NCBI GenBank assembly: GCA_036270655.1
Contig: DATBCD010000030.1
Location: 1-64,000 of the forward strand
Source: VBCK01 sp036270655
GTDB taxonomy: Bacteria > Pseudomonadota > Gammaproteobacteria > Burkholderiales > Burkholderiaceae_F
Direction of reading: 5' to 3'
DNA length: 64,000 bases
Position 1 is the stretch's first letter. Every line of letters begins with the position of its first letter. A program made the position numbers and the translations under genes. Below, piece after piece: positions 53,146-61,583 of this stretch. Under the pieces are notes generated by a model, which had not been told where the DNA came from, did not search any database, and saw nothing but the letters and a program-made list of their open reading frames with translations.

Positions 53146-53976
53146 ATGTCCCGACTTTCCCTTTTATTGGTTGCGTTACTGGCGGCCGGATCCGCATTTG
53201 CACAGAACGCTGCCCCGGCCAAGGACAAGCCCGCGGCTGCCGCCGGCGAGAAGACCGCCACTGCGGGCGGCGACAAGAACATCGCCGTGGTCAACGACAA
53301 GCCGATCACCAAGGCGACGGTCGACCAGTTCGTCCAGCAGCTCGGGCAGCCCGACACGCCTGAATTGCGCGATCGGATCAAGGAGCAGTTGGTCGAGCGC
53401 GAGGTCTTTCTGCAGGAGGCGACCAAGCGCGGCATACCGGATCGCCCTGATGTCAAGTTCCAGCTCGACTTCGTGCGCAAGACAGCGATCATTCAAAACC
53501 TGTTCCGCGACGAGGCGAAAAAGCATCCGGTCACCGACCAGCAGGTGCAGGCCGAGTACGAAAAACAGAAGGCCGCGCAGGGCGACAAGGAGTACCACGC
53601 GCGCCATATCCTGGTTGAGAAAGAGGACGAGGCCAAGGAAATCATCACGGAGCTCAAAAAGGGAACCAAGTTCGAGGACCTGGCCAAGCGCTCGAAGGAT
53701 CCGGGCTCGGGCAGCCGGGGTGGCGATCTGGGTTGGGCCGGGCCGGCCGCCTACGTGAAGCCGTTCTCCGACGCCATGGTGAAGCTCGACAAAGGCAAAT
53801 TCACCGAGACCCCGGTGCAGACGCAGTTCGGATACCACGTGATCCTGCTCGAGGATGTACGCGCGACGCAGGTACCGTCGCTCGATCAGGTCAAGAGTCA
53901 GATCACCGAATCGATCCAGAACAAGCAGGCCCAGGCGTTCGCCGAAGAGCTGAAAAAGAAAGCGAAGATCCAGTAG
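53146..53976 (+). CDS. Periplasmic parvulin-type peptidyl-prolyl isomerase
   Basis: The product is 276 residues. MSRLSLLLVALLAAGSAFAQ is a signal peptide, followed by an Ala/Lys-rich linker, a SurA-N-like helical region (KPITKATVDQFVQQLGQPDT, LVEREVFLQEATKRG), and a rotamase domain (about 155-250): YHARHILVEKEDEAKEII, LAKRSKDPGSGSRGGDLGWAG, FTETPVQTQFGYHVILLED. The C-terminus is helical (ESIQNKQAQAFAEELKKKAKIQ). It folds exported proteins. Last gene of the yciB-bolA operon, with a strong terminator after it. Confidence 0.92.
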   Translation: MSRLSLLLVALLAAGSAFAQNAAPAKDKPAAAAGEKTATAGGDKNIAVVNDKPITKATVDQFVQQLGQPDTPELRDRIKEQLVEREVFLQEATKRGIPDRPDVKFQLDFVRKTAIIQNLFRDEAKKHPVTDQQVQAEYEKQKAAQGDKEYHARHILVEKEDEAKEIITELKKGTKFEDLAKRSKDPGSGSRGGDLGWAGPAAYVKPFSDAMVKLDKGKFTETPVQTQFGYHVILLEDVRATQVPSLDQVKSQITESIQNKQAQAFAEELKKKAKIQ

Positions 53977-54000
53977 CCGTCGGACCGGCCGTTCGGCTTC

Positions 54001-54027
54001 AAAGGGGGCGCTTCAGCGCCCCTTTTT
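54001..54027 (+). terminator. Rho-independent terminator of the yciB-bolA-parvulin operon
   Basis: GGGGCGC and GCGCCCC (54005-54011, 54016-54022) pair perfectly around TTCA, followed by TTTTT and preceded by AAAG. It lies 25 bases after the parvulin stop codon. Confidence 0.88.
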
Positions 54028-54158
54028 GCAACGGGACGCCCGATCAGTCCGCAGCCAGCCGCCGCTTGCCCCCTACCCGCTTCTTGACCGTACAATCCGG
54101 CGACCAAACGGCCCCGCTCCGACCGGTTCGGGCCACAAAACCAAAGCAGGAGACTCCG

Positions 54159-54662
54159 ATGACCCTATCGTTGGTTCGCCGCGCGGCGCTCGGCCTTGCC
54201 GTTGCGCTGGCTGCAACGAGCAGTTTCGCCGCCAACGTGCTTTCACTGAAGGAAAAGGTCGAGCTTTCGGTGCCGCCGCAAAAGGCCTGGGACCTGATCA
54301 AGGATTTCGACGGATGGCAGAACTGGCATCCGATCGTGGCCAGCACCGAGATCACCTCGGGCAAAACCAACAAGAACGGAGCCGTACGCGTGCTGACGAC
54401 CAAAGACGGCGCCAAGATCACCGAGCGGCTCGAGCGCTACCAGCCGAAGATCTTCTCGTACACGTACCGGATCACGGACAGCCCGCTGCCGGTCACCGAC
54501 TATGTATCGACGATCCAGGTCAAGGCGACCAAATCCGGATCGGTCGTGAACTGGAGCTCGCATTTTAAGGCCAAGGAGGGCACGCCGGACGCCGACGCCC
54601 TCAAGACGATTCGCGGCATCTACCGGGCCGGCCTGGACAACCTGAAGGAAAAGCTCAAGTAG
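54159..54662 (+). CDS. Exported SRPBCC/polyketide cyclase-like protein
   Basis: The product is 167 residues from the ATG at 54159, which has AGGAG. A signal peptide ends at SSFAA (about 25). The rest is a START/Bet v1-like fold: VELSVPPQKAWDLIKDFDGWQNWHPIVASTE is split by the family pattern, then LERYQPKIFSYTYRITDSPLPVTDYVSTIQV and KTIRGIYRAGLDNLKEKL. It probably binds a small hydrophobic ligand in the periplasm. It stands alone between a terminator and the convergent aceB gene, 10 bases away. Confidence 0.85.
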   Translation: MTLSLVRRAALGLAVALAATSSFAANVLSLKEKVELSVPPQKAWDLIKDFDGWQNWHPIVASTEITSGKTNKNGAVRVLTTKDGAKITERLERYQPKIFSYTYRITDSPLPVTDYVSTIQVKATKSGSVVNWSSHFKAKEGTPDADALKTIRGIYRAGLDNLKEKLK

Positions 54663-54672
54663 CCTGCTCCGA

Positions 54673-56259
54673 CTAGTCGAGCTCCTCGTACAACGGCAAC
54701 GTGAGGAACTCGATGAACTCCTCGCTGGTCGACATCACCTCGAAGATCCGCGCCGCACGCTCGTAGTTGGCCGGCGCCTCGTCGACCGCCTGCTTCACCC
54801 TGGCCAGCTCTTCGGGGATCAGCGCGCGGACCAGCTCGGCCGTGACCTTGCGCCCGTCCTGCAGGCGCCCCTTGGCGGAGCGTATCCACTGCCAGACCTG
54901 CGAGCGCGAAATCTCGGCGGTGGCCGCATCCTCCATCAGGTTGTGAATCGGCACGCACCCGTTGCCGCCGAGCCACGAGCCCAGGTAATGAATGCCCACG
55001 TTGATGTTCATCCGCAGGCCGTTCTCGGTGATCGGACTTTCGGGCTCGAACCGCAGCAGGTCGGCCGCGACGGCGTGAACGTCGTCGCGCTGTTTTTGGA
55101 TCTGGTTGGGACGATCCCCGAGCACGCGTGAGAACTCGGCCATCGCGATCTGGACCAGGCCAGGATGCGCCACCCAGCTGCCGTCGTAGCCGTCGCCAGC
55201 CTCGCGCGCCTTGTCGGTACGCACGCCCGCCAGCGCGCGTTCGTTGGCGGCCGGGTCGTTCTTGATCGGGATCAGCGCGCTCATCCCGCCGATCGCCGGG
55301 GCCCCGCGCCGGTGGCAGGTCTTCAGCAGCAGCAGCGAATACGCACGCATGAAAGGGGCCGTCATCGTGACCAGCACCCGGTCGGCCAGGCAGAACTGGT
55401 TGTCGCTGCGGAACTTCTTGATGCACGAAAAAATGTAGTCCCAGCGGCCGGCATTCAGCCCGGCCGAGTGTTCACGCAGCTCGTACAGGATCTCGTCCAT
55501 TTCGAAGGCAGCCATGATCGTCTCGATCAGCACGGTTGCCTTGATCGTTCCCTGCGCGATGCCCAGCTCGTGTTGCGCGCGCACGAAGATGTCGTTCCAG
55601 AGGCGCGCCTCCAGATGCGATTCGATCTTGGGCAGATACAGAAACGGCCCCTGGCCACGCTGCGCCAGCTCGCGGCCGTTGTGGTAGACGAACAGCGCGA
55701 AGTCGAACAGGCCCCCCGAGACGCGTTGGCCATCGACCAGCAGGTGCTTTTCATCCAGATGCCACCCGCGCGGCCTGACCAGCAGGGTTGCGGTTTTTTC
55801 ATTGAGCCGATAGACGCGACCGTCGGCCGAGGAAAACGAGATCCTGCGGCGGACCGCGTCGACCAGGTTCAGCTGACCTTGTATCTGGTTGTCCCAATTG
55901 GGCGTGTGGCTGTCCTCGAAGTCCGCCATGTAGGCGTCGGCGCCCGAGTTCAGCGCATTGATGATCATCTTGCGCTCGACCGGTCCGGTGATTTCGACCC
56001 GGCGGCATTCCAGGGCGGGCGGAAGCGGGGCCACCTGCCAGCTGCCTTCGCGCACCGACCTCGTCTCGGGCAGAAAATCGGGGCGCTGACCGCGGTCCAT
56101 CTGAGCAGCCCGCTCGGCCCGCGCCGCCAGCAGGTGACGGCGGCGCGGCTCGAATTCGCGGTGCAGCCCGGCGACGAACTGCAGCGCGTCCGGCGTCAGC
56201 ATCGCATCGAAGCCGGGCTTGATCAGTGCCTGGACGACGACGCCCGAGGAAGTGTTCAT
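54673..56259 (-). CDS. aceB: Malate synthase A
   Basis: The product is 528 residues, the normal length of form A. ADFEDSHTPNWDNQIQGQLNL (about 111-131) is the signature with catalytic acids, LVRPRGWHLDEKHL follows, KIESHLEARLWNDIF carries another acidic residue, and MNINVGIHYLGSWLGGNGCVP lies near the C-terminus. It condenses glyoxylate with acetyl-CoA to malate. Its ATG overlaps the stop of a HAD hydrolase gene by four bases, so the two are co-translated. In a cell with a serine cycle it would compete for glyoxylate, so its expression must be controlled with the growth substrate. Confidence 0.95.
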   Translation of the reverse strand: MNTSSGVVVQALIKPGFDAMLTPDALQFVAGLHREFEPRRRHLLAARAERAAQMDRGQRPDFLPETRSVREGSWQVAPLPPALECRRVEITGPVERKMIINALNSGADAYMADFEDSHTPNWDNQIQGQLNLVDAVRRRISFSSADGRVYRLNEKTATLLVRPRGWHLDEKHLLVDGQRVSGGLFDFALFVYHNGRELAQRGQGPFLYLPKIESHLEARLWNDIFVRAQHELGIAQGTIKATVLIETIMAAFEMDEILYELREHSAGLNAGRWDYIFSCIKKFRSDNQFCLADRVLVTMTAPFMRAYSLLLLKTCHRRGAPAIGGMSALIPIKNDPAANERALAGVRTDKAREAGDGYDGSWVAHPGLVQIAMAEFSRVLGDRPNQIQKQRDDVHAVAADLLRFEPESPITENGLRMNINVGIHYLGSWLGGNGCVPIHNLMEDAATAEISRSQVWQWIRSAKGRLQDGRKVTAELVRALIPEELARVKQAVDEAPANYERAARIFEVMSTSEEFIEFLTLPLYEELD

Positions 56260-56954
56260 GATCTTCCTCCGCCGTACAACTCAAGAGCGAAATCGACCGC
56301 GTCATTCAGCGAGCGCCCGATGCCGTCGGGCTGGCCGCCCAGCCGTTCGATCGGCGCCGAGGCGCGGTTGACCCAGTAGCTGCGATAGCCGTACCACTTG
56401 GCGCCGATCGCATCCCAGCCGTTGCTGCTCACCAGCAGCAGTTCCGCGGCCGGATGACCCAGCGTCAACGGGCCGAGCTCGTACACGGCCGGGGCCGTTT
56501 TGTAGGCGCGCGCCTGATCGGCCGACAGCAGCACGTCGAAGTAGTCGTCCAGCCCCGCCCCGTGCAGCGCGTCCTCCAGCTGGCCAGGGTCCCCGTTGGT
56601 CAGCACCCCCACCGTGAGGTCGGCCGCGATCAGGCGTTGCAGAGCAGGCACCACGTCGGAAAACGGCGTGAGCTGCGTGAATTCATGCATCAGCATTCCG
56701 CACCCGGCCGAATCCAGCGGCAGATGCAGCGCCTCGCACGCGTATTGCAGCGCGTCCTCGACGACCTGGGTGAACGGAACGTAGCGCATCGACATTGTGC
56801 GCAGGCGGCTGTATTCGAGCTGCTTGTCGCGCCACAGCTGCGACAGCGCTGCCCCGCGACCCGGGAACAGCTGGTCGGCGCGAGCCGCAACCGAATGCAC
56901 GTCAAGCAGGGTCCCGTAAAGATCGAACAGAACCGCGCTCAATGCCCTCGTCAT
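56256..56954 (-). CDS. HAD-superfamily hydrolase, 2-haloacid dehalogenase type
   Basis: The product is 232 residues. SAVLFDLYGTLLDVHSV (6-22) carries the nucleophile Asp, LTNGD (motif II, about 117-121), ARAYKTAPAVYEL (the conserved Lys) and VSSNGWDAIGAKWYG (motif III aspartate) are present. The cap has QLEYSRLRTMSMRY and FTQVVEDAL, which match L-2-haloacid dehalogenases (type II). It is upstream of and overlaps aceB. It could hydrolyse a 2-haloacid to a hydroxyacid such as glycolate from haloacetate, or act on a phosphate; the aceB coupling favours a product feeding glyoxylate. Confidence 0.9.
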   Translation of the reverse strand: MTRALSAVLFDLYGTLLDVHSVAARADQLFPGRGAALSQLWRDKQLEYSRLRTMSMRYVPFTQVVEDALQYACEALHLPLDSAGCGMLMHEFTQLTPFSDVVPALQRLIAADLTVGVLTNGDPGQLEDALHGAGLDDYFDVLLSADQARAYKTAPAVYELGPLTLGHPAAELLLVSSNGWDAIGAKWYGYRSYWVNRASAPIERLGGQPDGIGRSLNDAVDFALELYGGGRS

Positions 56955-57035
56955 GACTCGCCTCCTTTCGGCGTTCTGCGCACCGGTTCGTACCGGGCCA
57001 GTATATTGGAGCGTTCGAGCTTTTCGCTCGACCCA

Positions 57036-58058
57036 TTACACGGACACGGCGAACCGTTCCAGGTCCAGCGTCGACCGCCGCCCCAGAGCGGGCTCGTTCT
57101 GAGCCAGCCACGCTTCGGCGCGGGCCCGGCCCTCCGCCTTCAGACGCTGCAGAAAGGGCAGGCTGGTGTTCAGCGTCTTTTCGATCTCCAGCTGACTGAC
57201 CTTCTCGTCGGTTTCGATCATATGCAGATTCAGTTCCAGCAGCCGCTGTTCCAGACGCCCGCGCAGCAGCATGGTGCGGCGGGCCGCGCGCAGACTCAAG
57301 GCGAAATCGCGCATCTCGGTCAGGAACGTCGTGTTGAAATGGATTTCGGTAAGACGCGCCCGGATCGCGTCCGCGCTGGTCGGGGTCGCAGGCCGCCATA
57401 ACGGCAGCAGCAGCACGATCAAAAGGTCCCGGCTTCTGCACTCGTTGACGAGCGGATGAAGGGGAGGATTGCCGGTGTACCCGCCGTCCCAGTACGCCTC
57501 GCCGTCGACCAGAACGGCCTGATTGATGGCCGGCAGGCAGGCCGACGCCAGCAGATGCTCGACCGCGAGCTCGTGCTCGCGGAAGATGCGCAGCGCGCCC
57601 GTTTTGACCTGGGTGGCCCCGACGAACAGGCGCACCGGGCTGGCCCAGCGAATGCGCTCGAAATCGAACAGGCGCTCGATGATCGCCCGCAGCGGATTGA
57701 TGTCGAACGGATTGAGCTGGTACGGCGAGAAGAATCGCGTCAATCCGAGCAGGAACTTCGTCTGCGTCGCGATCAGGCCCGAGCCGGGCGCTGGCGCCGT
57801 TGCCAGCGCGGGTTGCACGGGGTAGGACGCCCCACCCACCGCCGTCCAGAACGCCTCCAGCTTCTCCTTGGCGCCCGCCGGACCGCCGTCGGCCAGCCCT
57901 TGCGCCAGCGCCACCGCGTTCATCGCGCCAGCGCTGGAACCGCTGATCGCCTCGAAGCCCAGGTCCGGCACTTCCAGCAGGCGATCGAGCACACCCCAGG
58001 TGAATGCACCCAGGGCGCCGCCACCTTGCAGGGCCAGATTGACGATGCGTCGACGCAA
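57036..58058 (-). CDS. Patatin-like phospholipase
   Basis: About 340 residues. VNLALQGGGALGAFTWGVLDRLLEV (oxyanion G-G-G-A-L-G) opens the domain, EAISGSSAGAMNAVALAQG holds the nucleophile Ser (G-S-S-A-G), and EAYWDGGYTGNP holds the Asp of the dyad (D-G-G). The C-terminal part is helical (LEQRLLELNLHMIETDEK, LQRLKAEGRARAEAWLAQNE). Intracellular acyl hydrolase, alone on its strand. The start is uncertain: the frame runs upstream to 58226 through the aceA terminator, which cannot be coding. I list the first TTG after the terminator that directly precedes the conserved domain (58058). Confidence 0.85.
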   Translation of the reverse strand: MRRRIVNLALQGGGALGAFTWGVLDRLLEVPDLGFEAISGSSAGAMNAVALAQGLADGGPAGAKEKLEAFWTAVGGASYPVQPALATAPAPGSGLIATQTKFLLGLTRFFSPYQLNPFDINPLRAIIERLFDFERIRWASPVRLFVGATQVKTGALRIFREHELAVEHLLASACLPAINQAVLVDGEAYWDGGYTGNPPLHPLVNECRSRDLLIVLLLPLWRPATPTSADAIRARLTEIHFNTTFLTEMRDFALSLRAARRTMLLRGRLEQRLLELNLHMIETDEKVSQLEIEKTLNTSLPFLQRLKAEGRARAEAWLAQNEPALGRRSTLDLERFAVSV

Positions 58059-58113
58059 AAGGTAGCCGATCGTTCGGCCGATGCCAGATTCGAGGTTCGC
58101 GCAAACCCGGGAC

Positions 58114-58139
58114 AAAAAGAAGCCGCCATAAGGCGGCTC
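58114..58139 (-). terminator. Rho-independent terminator downstream of aceA
   Basis: On the minus strand, AGCCGCC and GGCGGCT arms surround TTAT and a TTCTTTTT run follows. It lies about 185 bases past the aceA stop codon and just before the patatin gene. Confidence 0.85.
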
Positions 58140-58324
58140 CAACTCTTCGTATTCTATCTTTGTGTTGTTCTGGAGGCGTCCCCAGGTACCTCGCCCCGCC
58201 CATCTCCCTCCGGCGCTCGCGCGCAATTCTCGAAGCGCGGCGGAGCATAGGGCGCGGACGGGCGCTTCACAAGTCGCGTTGCAACCGCCCGTTGCTTTCG
58301 CACAACGCGGACGATTACGCTTGC

Positions 58325-59647
58325 TCAGGCAGCCTTTCGTTCGCTCTTCGCAGCGAAAAACTGCTCGTCTTCAGTCGATCCCGACAGCGCGGTGGTGGAC
58401 GACTGCCCGTGCTGGATGGTCTGCGTGACGGCATCGAAATAACCGGTTCCCACTTCGCGCTGGTGCTTGACGGCGGTGAATCCGAGCTCCGCCGCCTCGA
58501 ATTCGGCCTCCTGCAGCTCGACGAACGCGCTCATCTGATTGCGCGCGTAGCCATGCGCCAGCTTGAACATCGAGTAGTTCAGGCTGTGGAATCCCGCCAG
58601 CGTGATGAACTGATACTTGTATCCCATCGCGGCGAGCTCGTGCTGGAAGCGCGCGATCGTCGCGTCGTCCAGGTTCTTCTTCCAGTTGAACGAGGGCGAA
58701 CAGTTGTAGGCCAGCATCTTGCCCGGGAACTGGCGGTGAATCGCCTCGGCGTACTGGCGCGCGAACTCCAGATCCGGCTTGCCCGTTTCGCACCACAGCA
58801 GATCCACGTACGGCGCGTACGCGAGTCCGCGCGACACGGCCTGCTGCAACCCGGGTCGGGTCCGATAGAACCCCTCGACGGTGCGCTCGCCGGTCAGGAA
58901 CGGCCGATCGTTCTCGTCCACGTCCGACGTCAGCAGATCGGCCGCCTCCGCGTCCGTGCGCGCAATCAGCACCGTTGGCACGTCGAGCACGTCGGCCGCC
59001 AGGCGCGCGGCCAGCAGCTTTTCGACCGCTTCGCGCGTCGGCACCAGCACTTTGCCTCCCATGTGCCCGCACTTCTTGACCGACGCCAGCTGGTCCTCGA
59101 AATGCACGCCGGCGGCACCGGCTGCGATCAGCGATTTGGTCAGTTCGAACGCGTTCAGGACTCCGCCGAATCCGGCTTCCGCGTCGGCCAGGATCGGGGC
59201 GAAATAGTCGATGTAGCCGGGGTCACCGGGATTCTTGCCCTCCATCCACTGGATCTGGTCGCACCGCGCCAGCGCGCTGTTGATCCGCGCCACGACCGAC
59301 GGCACCGAGTTCACCGGATACAGCGATTGGTCCGGATACATCTCGCCGGCCAGATTGGCGTCGCCAGCGACCTGCCAGCCGGACAGGTAGATCGATTGCA
59401 GGCCTGCCTTGACCTGCTGCATCGCCTGATTGCCAGTCAGCGCGCCGAGCGAACTGACGAACGGCTCGGTCGTCAGCATCTGCCAGAGCCGCTGCGCGCC
59501 GCGCCGCGCCAGCGTGTACTGGATCGTCACTGAACCGCGCAGACGGATGACGTCTTCGGCGCCGTAGCTGCGCCGTATCCCCTTCCAGCGCGTGTCCTCG
59601 GTCCATTCTTTTTGCAGGCGCTGGGCCTCTTGCTTGCGAGCAGTCAT
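58325..59647 (-). CDS. aceA: Isocitrate lyase
   Basis: The product is 440 residues. SGWQVAGDANLAGEMYPDQSLYP is split by the family signature, ADAEAGFGGVLNAFEL binds the metal, KKCGHMGGKVLVPT holds catalytic Cys193, and YNCSPSFNWKKNL and GTGYFDAVTQTI follow. It splits isocitrate to glyoxylate and succinate. I chose the ATG at 59647, preceded by GGGGG, because the family normally starts with an M-T-x-R-x-x-E-A-x-x-L sequence here; the frame opens 21 codons earlier. It has its own terminator and a long AT-rich control region upstream. Confidence 0.96.
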   Translation of the reverse strand: MTARKQEAQRLQKEWTEDTRWKGIRRSYGAEDVIRLRGSVTIQYTLARRGAQRLWQMLTTEPFVSSLGALTGNQAMQQVKAGLQSIYLSGWQVAGDANLAGEMYPDQSLYPVNSVPSVVARINSALARCDQIQWMEGKNPGDPGYIDYFAPILADAEAGFGGVLNAFELTKSLIAAGAAGVHFEDQLASVKKCGHMGGKVLVPTREAVEKLLAARLAADVLDVPTVLIARTDAEAADLLTSDVDENDRPFLTGERTVEGFYRTRPGLQQAVSRGLAYAPYVDLLWCETGKPDLEFARQYAEAIHRQFPGKMLAYNCSPSFNWKKNLDDATIARFQHELAAMGYKYQFITLAGFHSLNYSMFKLAHGYARNQMSAFVELQEAEFEAAELGFTAVKHQREVGTGYFDAVTQTIQHGQSSTTALSGSTEDEQFFAAKSERKAA

Positions 59648-59979
59648 CAGAACCCCCTGGGTCAACTTGCCATTGCGTTCGATCGTTGGTTCGATCACCC
59701 GGATGGTCACCAGCAGGTGATTTCGAGTCGATCGATGGAAGAATCGTAAGGTGCGCGAAGCACTGCAACAAGTCTCATATCATATAGAAGACGTTGCTTT
59801 TTAACATTTGTATTCAGTCGCTTATAATATTCGTGCCGAATTGCGAAATCGTTTTTGTGGTTTTGAAATGAGTTCTATTGCTCCGCACAAGCTAAGTTTC
59901 GTATCGCGAAATGCGCTTCGCGGCCTGAAACGCCCTGGGAGGTCGGGGATAATGACGCCTCCCAATTGCCGGACCTTGT
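59648..59979. promoter_or_regulatory. Divergent control region between aceA and the DUF2863-like gene
   Basis: This 332-bp gap is far more AT-rich than the rest of the window around 59760-59880. On the minus strand a TTGTTG-N17-TACGAT pair lies near 59739-59771 (candidate aceA promoter), and on the plus strand a TTAACA-N16-TATAAT pair lies at 59801-59828. An overlapping ATGATATGAG and TTAAAAAG-rich stretch (59775-59805) could be an operator. A cAMP-CRP or RamB/IclR-like site was not recognised. Confidence 0.5.
59801..59828 (+). promoter_or_regulatory. Candidate promoter for the DUF2863-like gene
   Basis: TTAACA (59801-59806) and a perfect TATAAT (59823-59828) are separated by 16 bases. It lies about 150 bases upstream of the start codon at 59980, so a leader of about 145 bases is predicted. 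Confidence 0.5.
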
Positions 59980-61170
59980 ATGCGCCGTAATCGCTTCATC
60001 TCGCGTGCCCGCCACCAGGCGGACGCCGACACGCTGGCCAAACTGGCTCGTCGGCTGTCGGAATCCGGCAGCCGGATCGAGGACCGGCTGTGGGAACGCC
60101 GCCTGGTCGAGCTGGTCAACGACCGGCTGGCTCGCGGATATGGCGATGCGATCGAGGCCGCGCTCGATGAGCTCGGCTCCGAGCATCCGCGAGCCTACGA
60201 CGACCTGGCCGACCTGGCCGAGTCGTGCGCCGAAAGCGCAACGCTTGAAATCGACGGCGAGCCGCAAGATGCGCTTCTGCTGGCGATCCCGCTGCTGGCC
60301 TGGTCGCGCTACAAGCTGCCGGCGACGAAGTTGAGCCCTTCGGTGGTGGAAAACGTGCTGACGCAGGTGGTCGGTCACCTGGCGCCGCGTGGGGCACGCT
60401 GCGCGGTGGCCGATTTCATGTTCTCGATCGATCAGCTGCCCGAATCATTGGGAGAAGTGCGCGACACGGCCGATCAGCTGTTTTCGGCTGCCGTGCAGGA
60501 CGGGCGTCTGAAGGTCGATGCCAAGAGCTTGCGCGAGCCGATCGCGATGCTGGCCGACGCCCGCTACCTGCTGGCGGCTATCGTGGTGCCGCAGGGCAGC
60601 CCCCTGTTTCACTGGCAGCAGACCGGTGTGGATCCGGATTCCAAGTTGAGCGCCGTGCAGGCGCTGCGCGAGCAGCTCGACAACGTGCTGACGCCCGTGA
60701 TGACCGGGTGCAAGTTCCGCACGCTGCCGCCCAACGCGTTTCACGCGGCGCTGCGGCAAGGCGATCGCGAGCTGCGCGAATTTTCCCTGGAAGCGGCCAT
60801 CTCCTACCTGAAGCTGTCGTTCGACCTGTCGGCCTCGGCGTTGCAGGCGACGATCGCGCCTTACGAGGAAAAACGCGAGCGCTCGGCCCCGGAGTTCCGG
60901 ATCGGCATCTCCCGGGCCGGCGAGGACGACCTCGTGATCGAGGGTGTCGTGTGGCCGCTGCTGGGAGACGACGAGGAGCGATCGGTCGAGGAAATCGAAG
61001 CCGCGCTGCGCCGCCTGGGCGTAGTTCGCCTGGTCACCCACGCGCACCGCTTTCCGCTGGAGTTCTGCGACGATTGCGGCGCTCCGATGTTCCCCAACGC
61101 AGCCGGCCACTCGGTGCACACCGAGCCGCCGGACGACGGCGAGGAGCAACCCTCAACCCCGCTGCACTGA
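59980..61170 (+). CDS. DUF2863-like protein of unknown function
   Basis: The product is 396 residues with no signal peptide or membrane helix. MRRNRFISRARHQADADTLAKLARRLSESGSRIEDRLWE is a basic then helical start. The central part has LLLAIPLLAWSRYKLPATKLSP, GARCAVADFMFSIDQLPESLGEVRDTADQL and ADARYLLAAIVVPQGSPLFHWQQ. The C-terminus has a possible zinc site, CDDCGAPMFPN, then an acidic tail. I believe it matches DUF2863, a family found mostly in Betaproteobacteria, which supports the taxon assignment. It is divergent from aceA. Function unknown. Confidence 0.75.
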   Translation: MRRNRFISRARHQADADTLAKLARRLSESGSRIEDRLWERRLVELVNDRLARGYGDAIEAALDELGSEHPRAYDDLADLAESCAESATLEIDGEPQDALLLAIPLLAWSRYKLPATKLSPSVVENVLTQVVGHLAPRGARCAVADFMFSIDQLPESLGEVRDTADQLFSAAVQDGRLKVDAKSLREPIAMLADARYLLAAIVVPQGSPLFHWQQTGVDPDSKLSAVQALREQLDNVLTPVMTGCKFRTLPPNAFHAALRQGDRELREFSLEAAISYLKLSFDLSASALQATIAPYEEKRERSAPEFRIGISRAGEDDLVIEGVVWPLLGDDEERSVEEIEAALRRLGVVRLVTHAHRFPLEFCDDCGAPMFPNAAGHSVHTEPPDDGEEQPSTPLH

Positions 61171-61176
61171 CGGGCA

Positions 61177-61407
61177 TCACAGCCTGCGGTTCGTTGCGGC
61201 GGAATCCGCCAGCGCGCGGGTGGCGGTATGGACGCTGGCGACGCTCACAGGCTGGCGTGGGGCTGCCGCCGCCGATGCGCTCGCCGGCATCGGGCCGACG
61301 CTGGCAAACAGTCGAATGACGCTGCTCAGCACGAGCGTCGTTGCCAGGGCGGCGATCGCTGCGGCGAAAAGGCGGTCCTGGCGGATCGGATACTGGCTGG
61401 TGTTCAT
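61177..61407 (-). CDS. Small single-helix membrane protein
   Basis: The product is 76 residues: a 13-residue cytoplasmic start (MNTSQYPIRQDRL), a hydrophobic helix (FAAAIAALATTLVLSSVIRLFA, about 14-35), then an Ala/Ser-rich tail. A GGGAG box precedes the ATG at 61407 at good spacing. Convergent with the DUF2863-like gene, 6 bases away. I recognise no family; it could be a type II membrane protein or a regulator of one. The ribosome site and membrane helix support a real gene. Confidence 0.6.
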   Translation of the reverse strand: MNTSQYPIRQDRLFAAAIAALATTLVLSSVIRLFASVGPMPASASAAAAPRQPVSVASVHTATRALADSAATNRRL

Positions 61408-61583
61408 CGTCGGGCTCCCGGATCCGACCGGTGCGGCGCACCGGAATCGATGGGCGTACTTTGCGACCGGCGATGCCTTTCAGTCCTTGAGCGGGCTGAA
61501 TCGGGGCTTAAACGTTCTGAAGGGGACGCTGCGCGGTCTCCGGACGGGGTGAACCGGGGCGCCGCGCGTTCGCACACAGAGCC

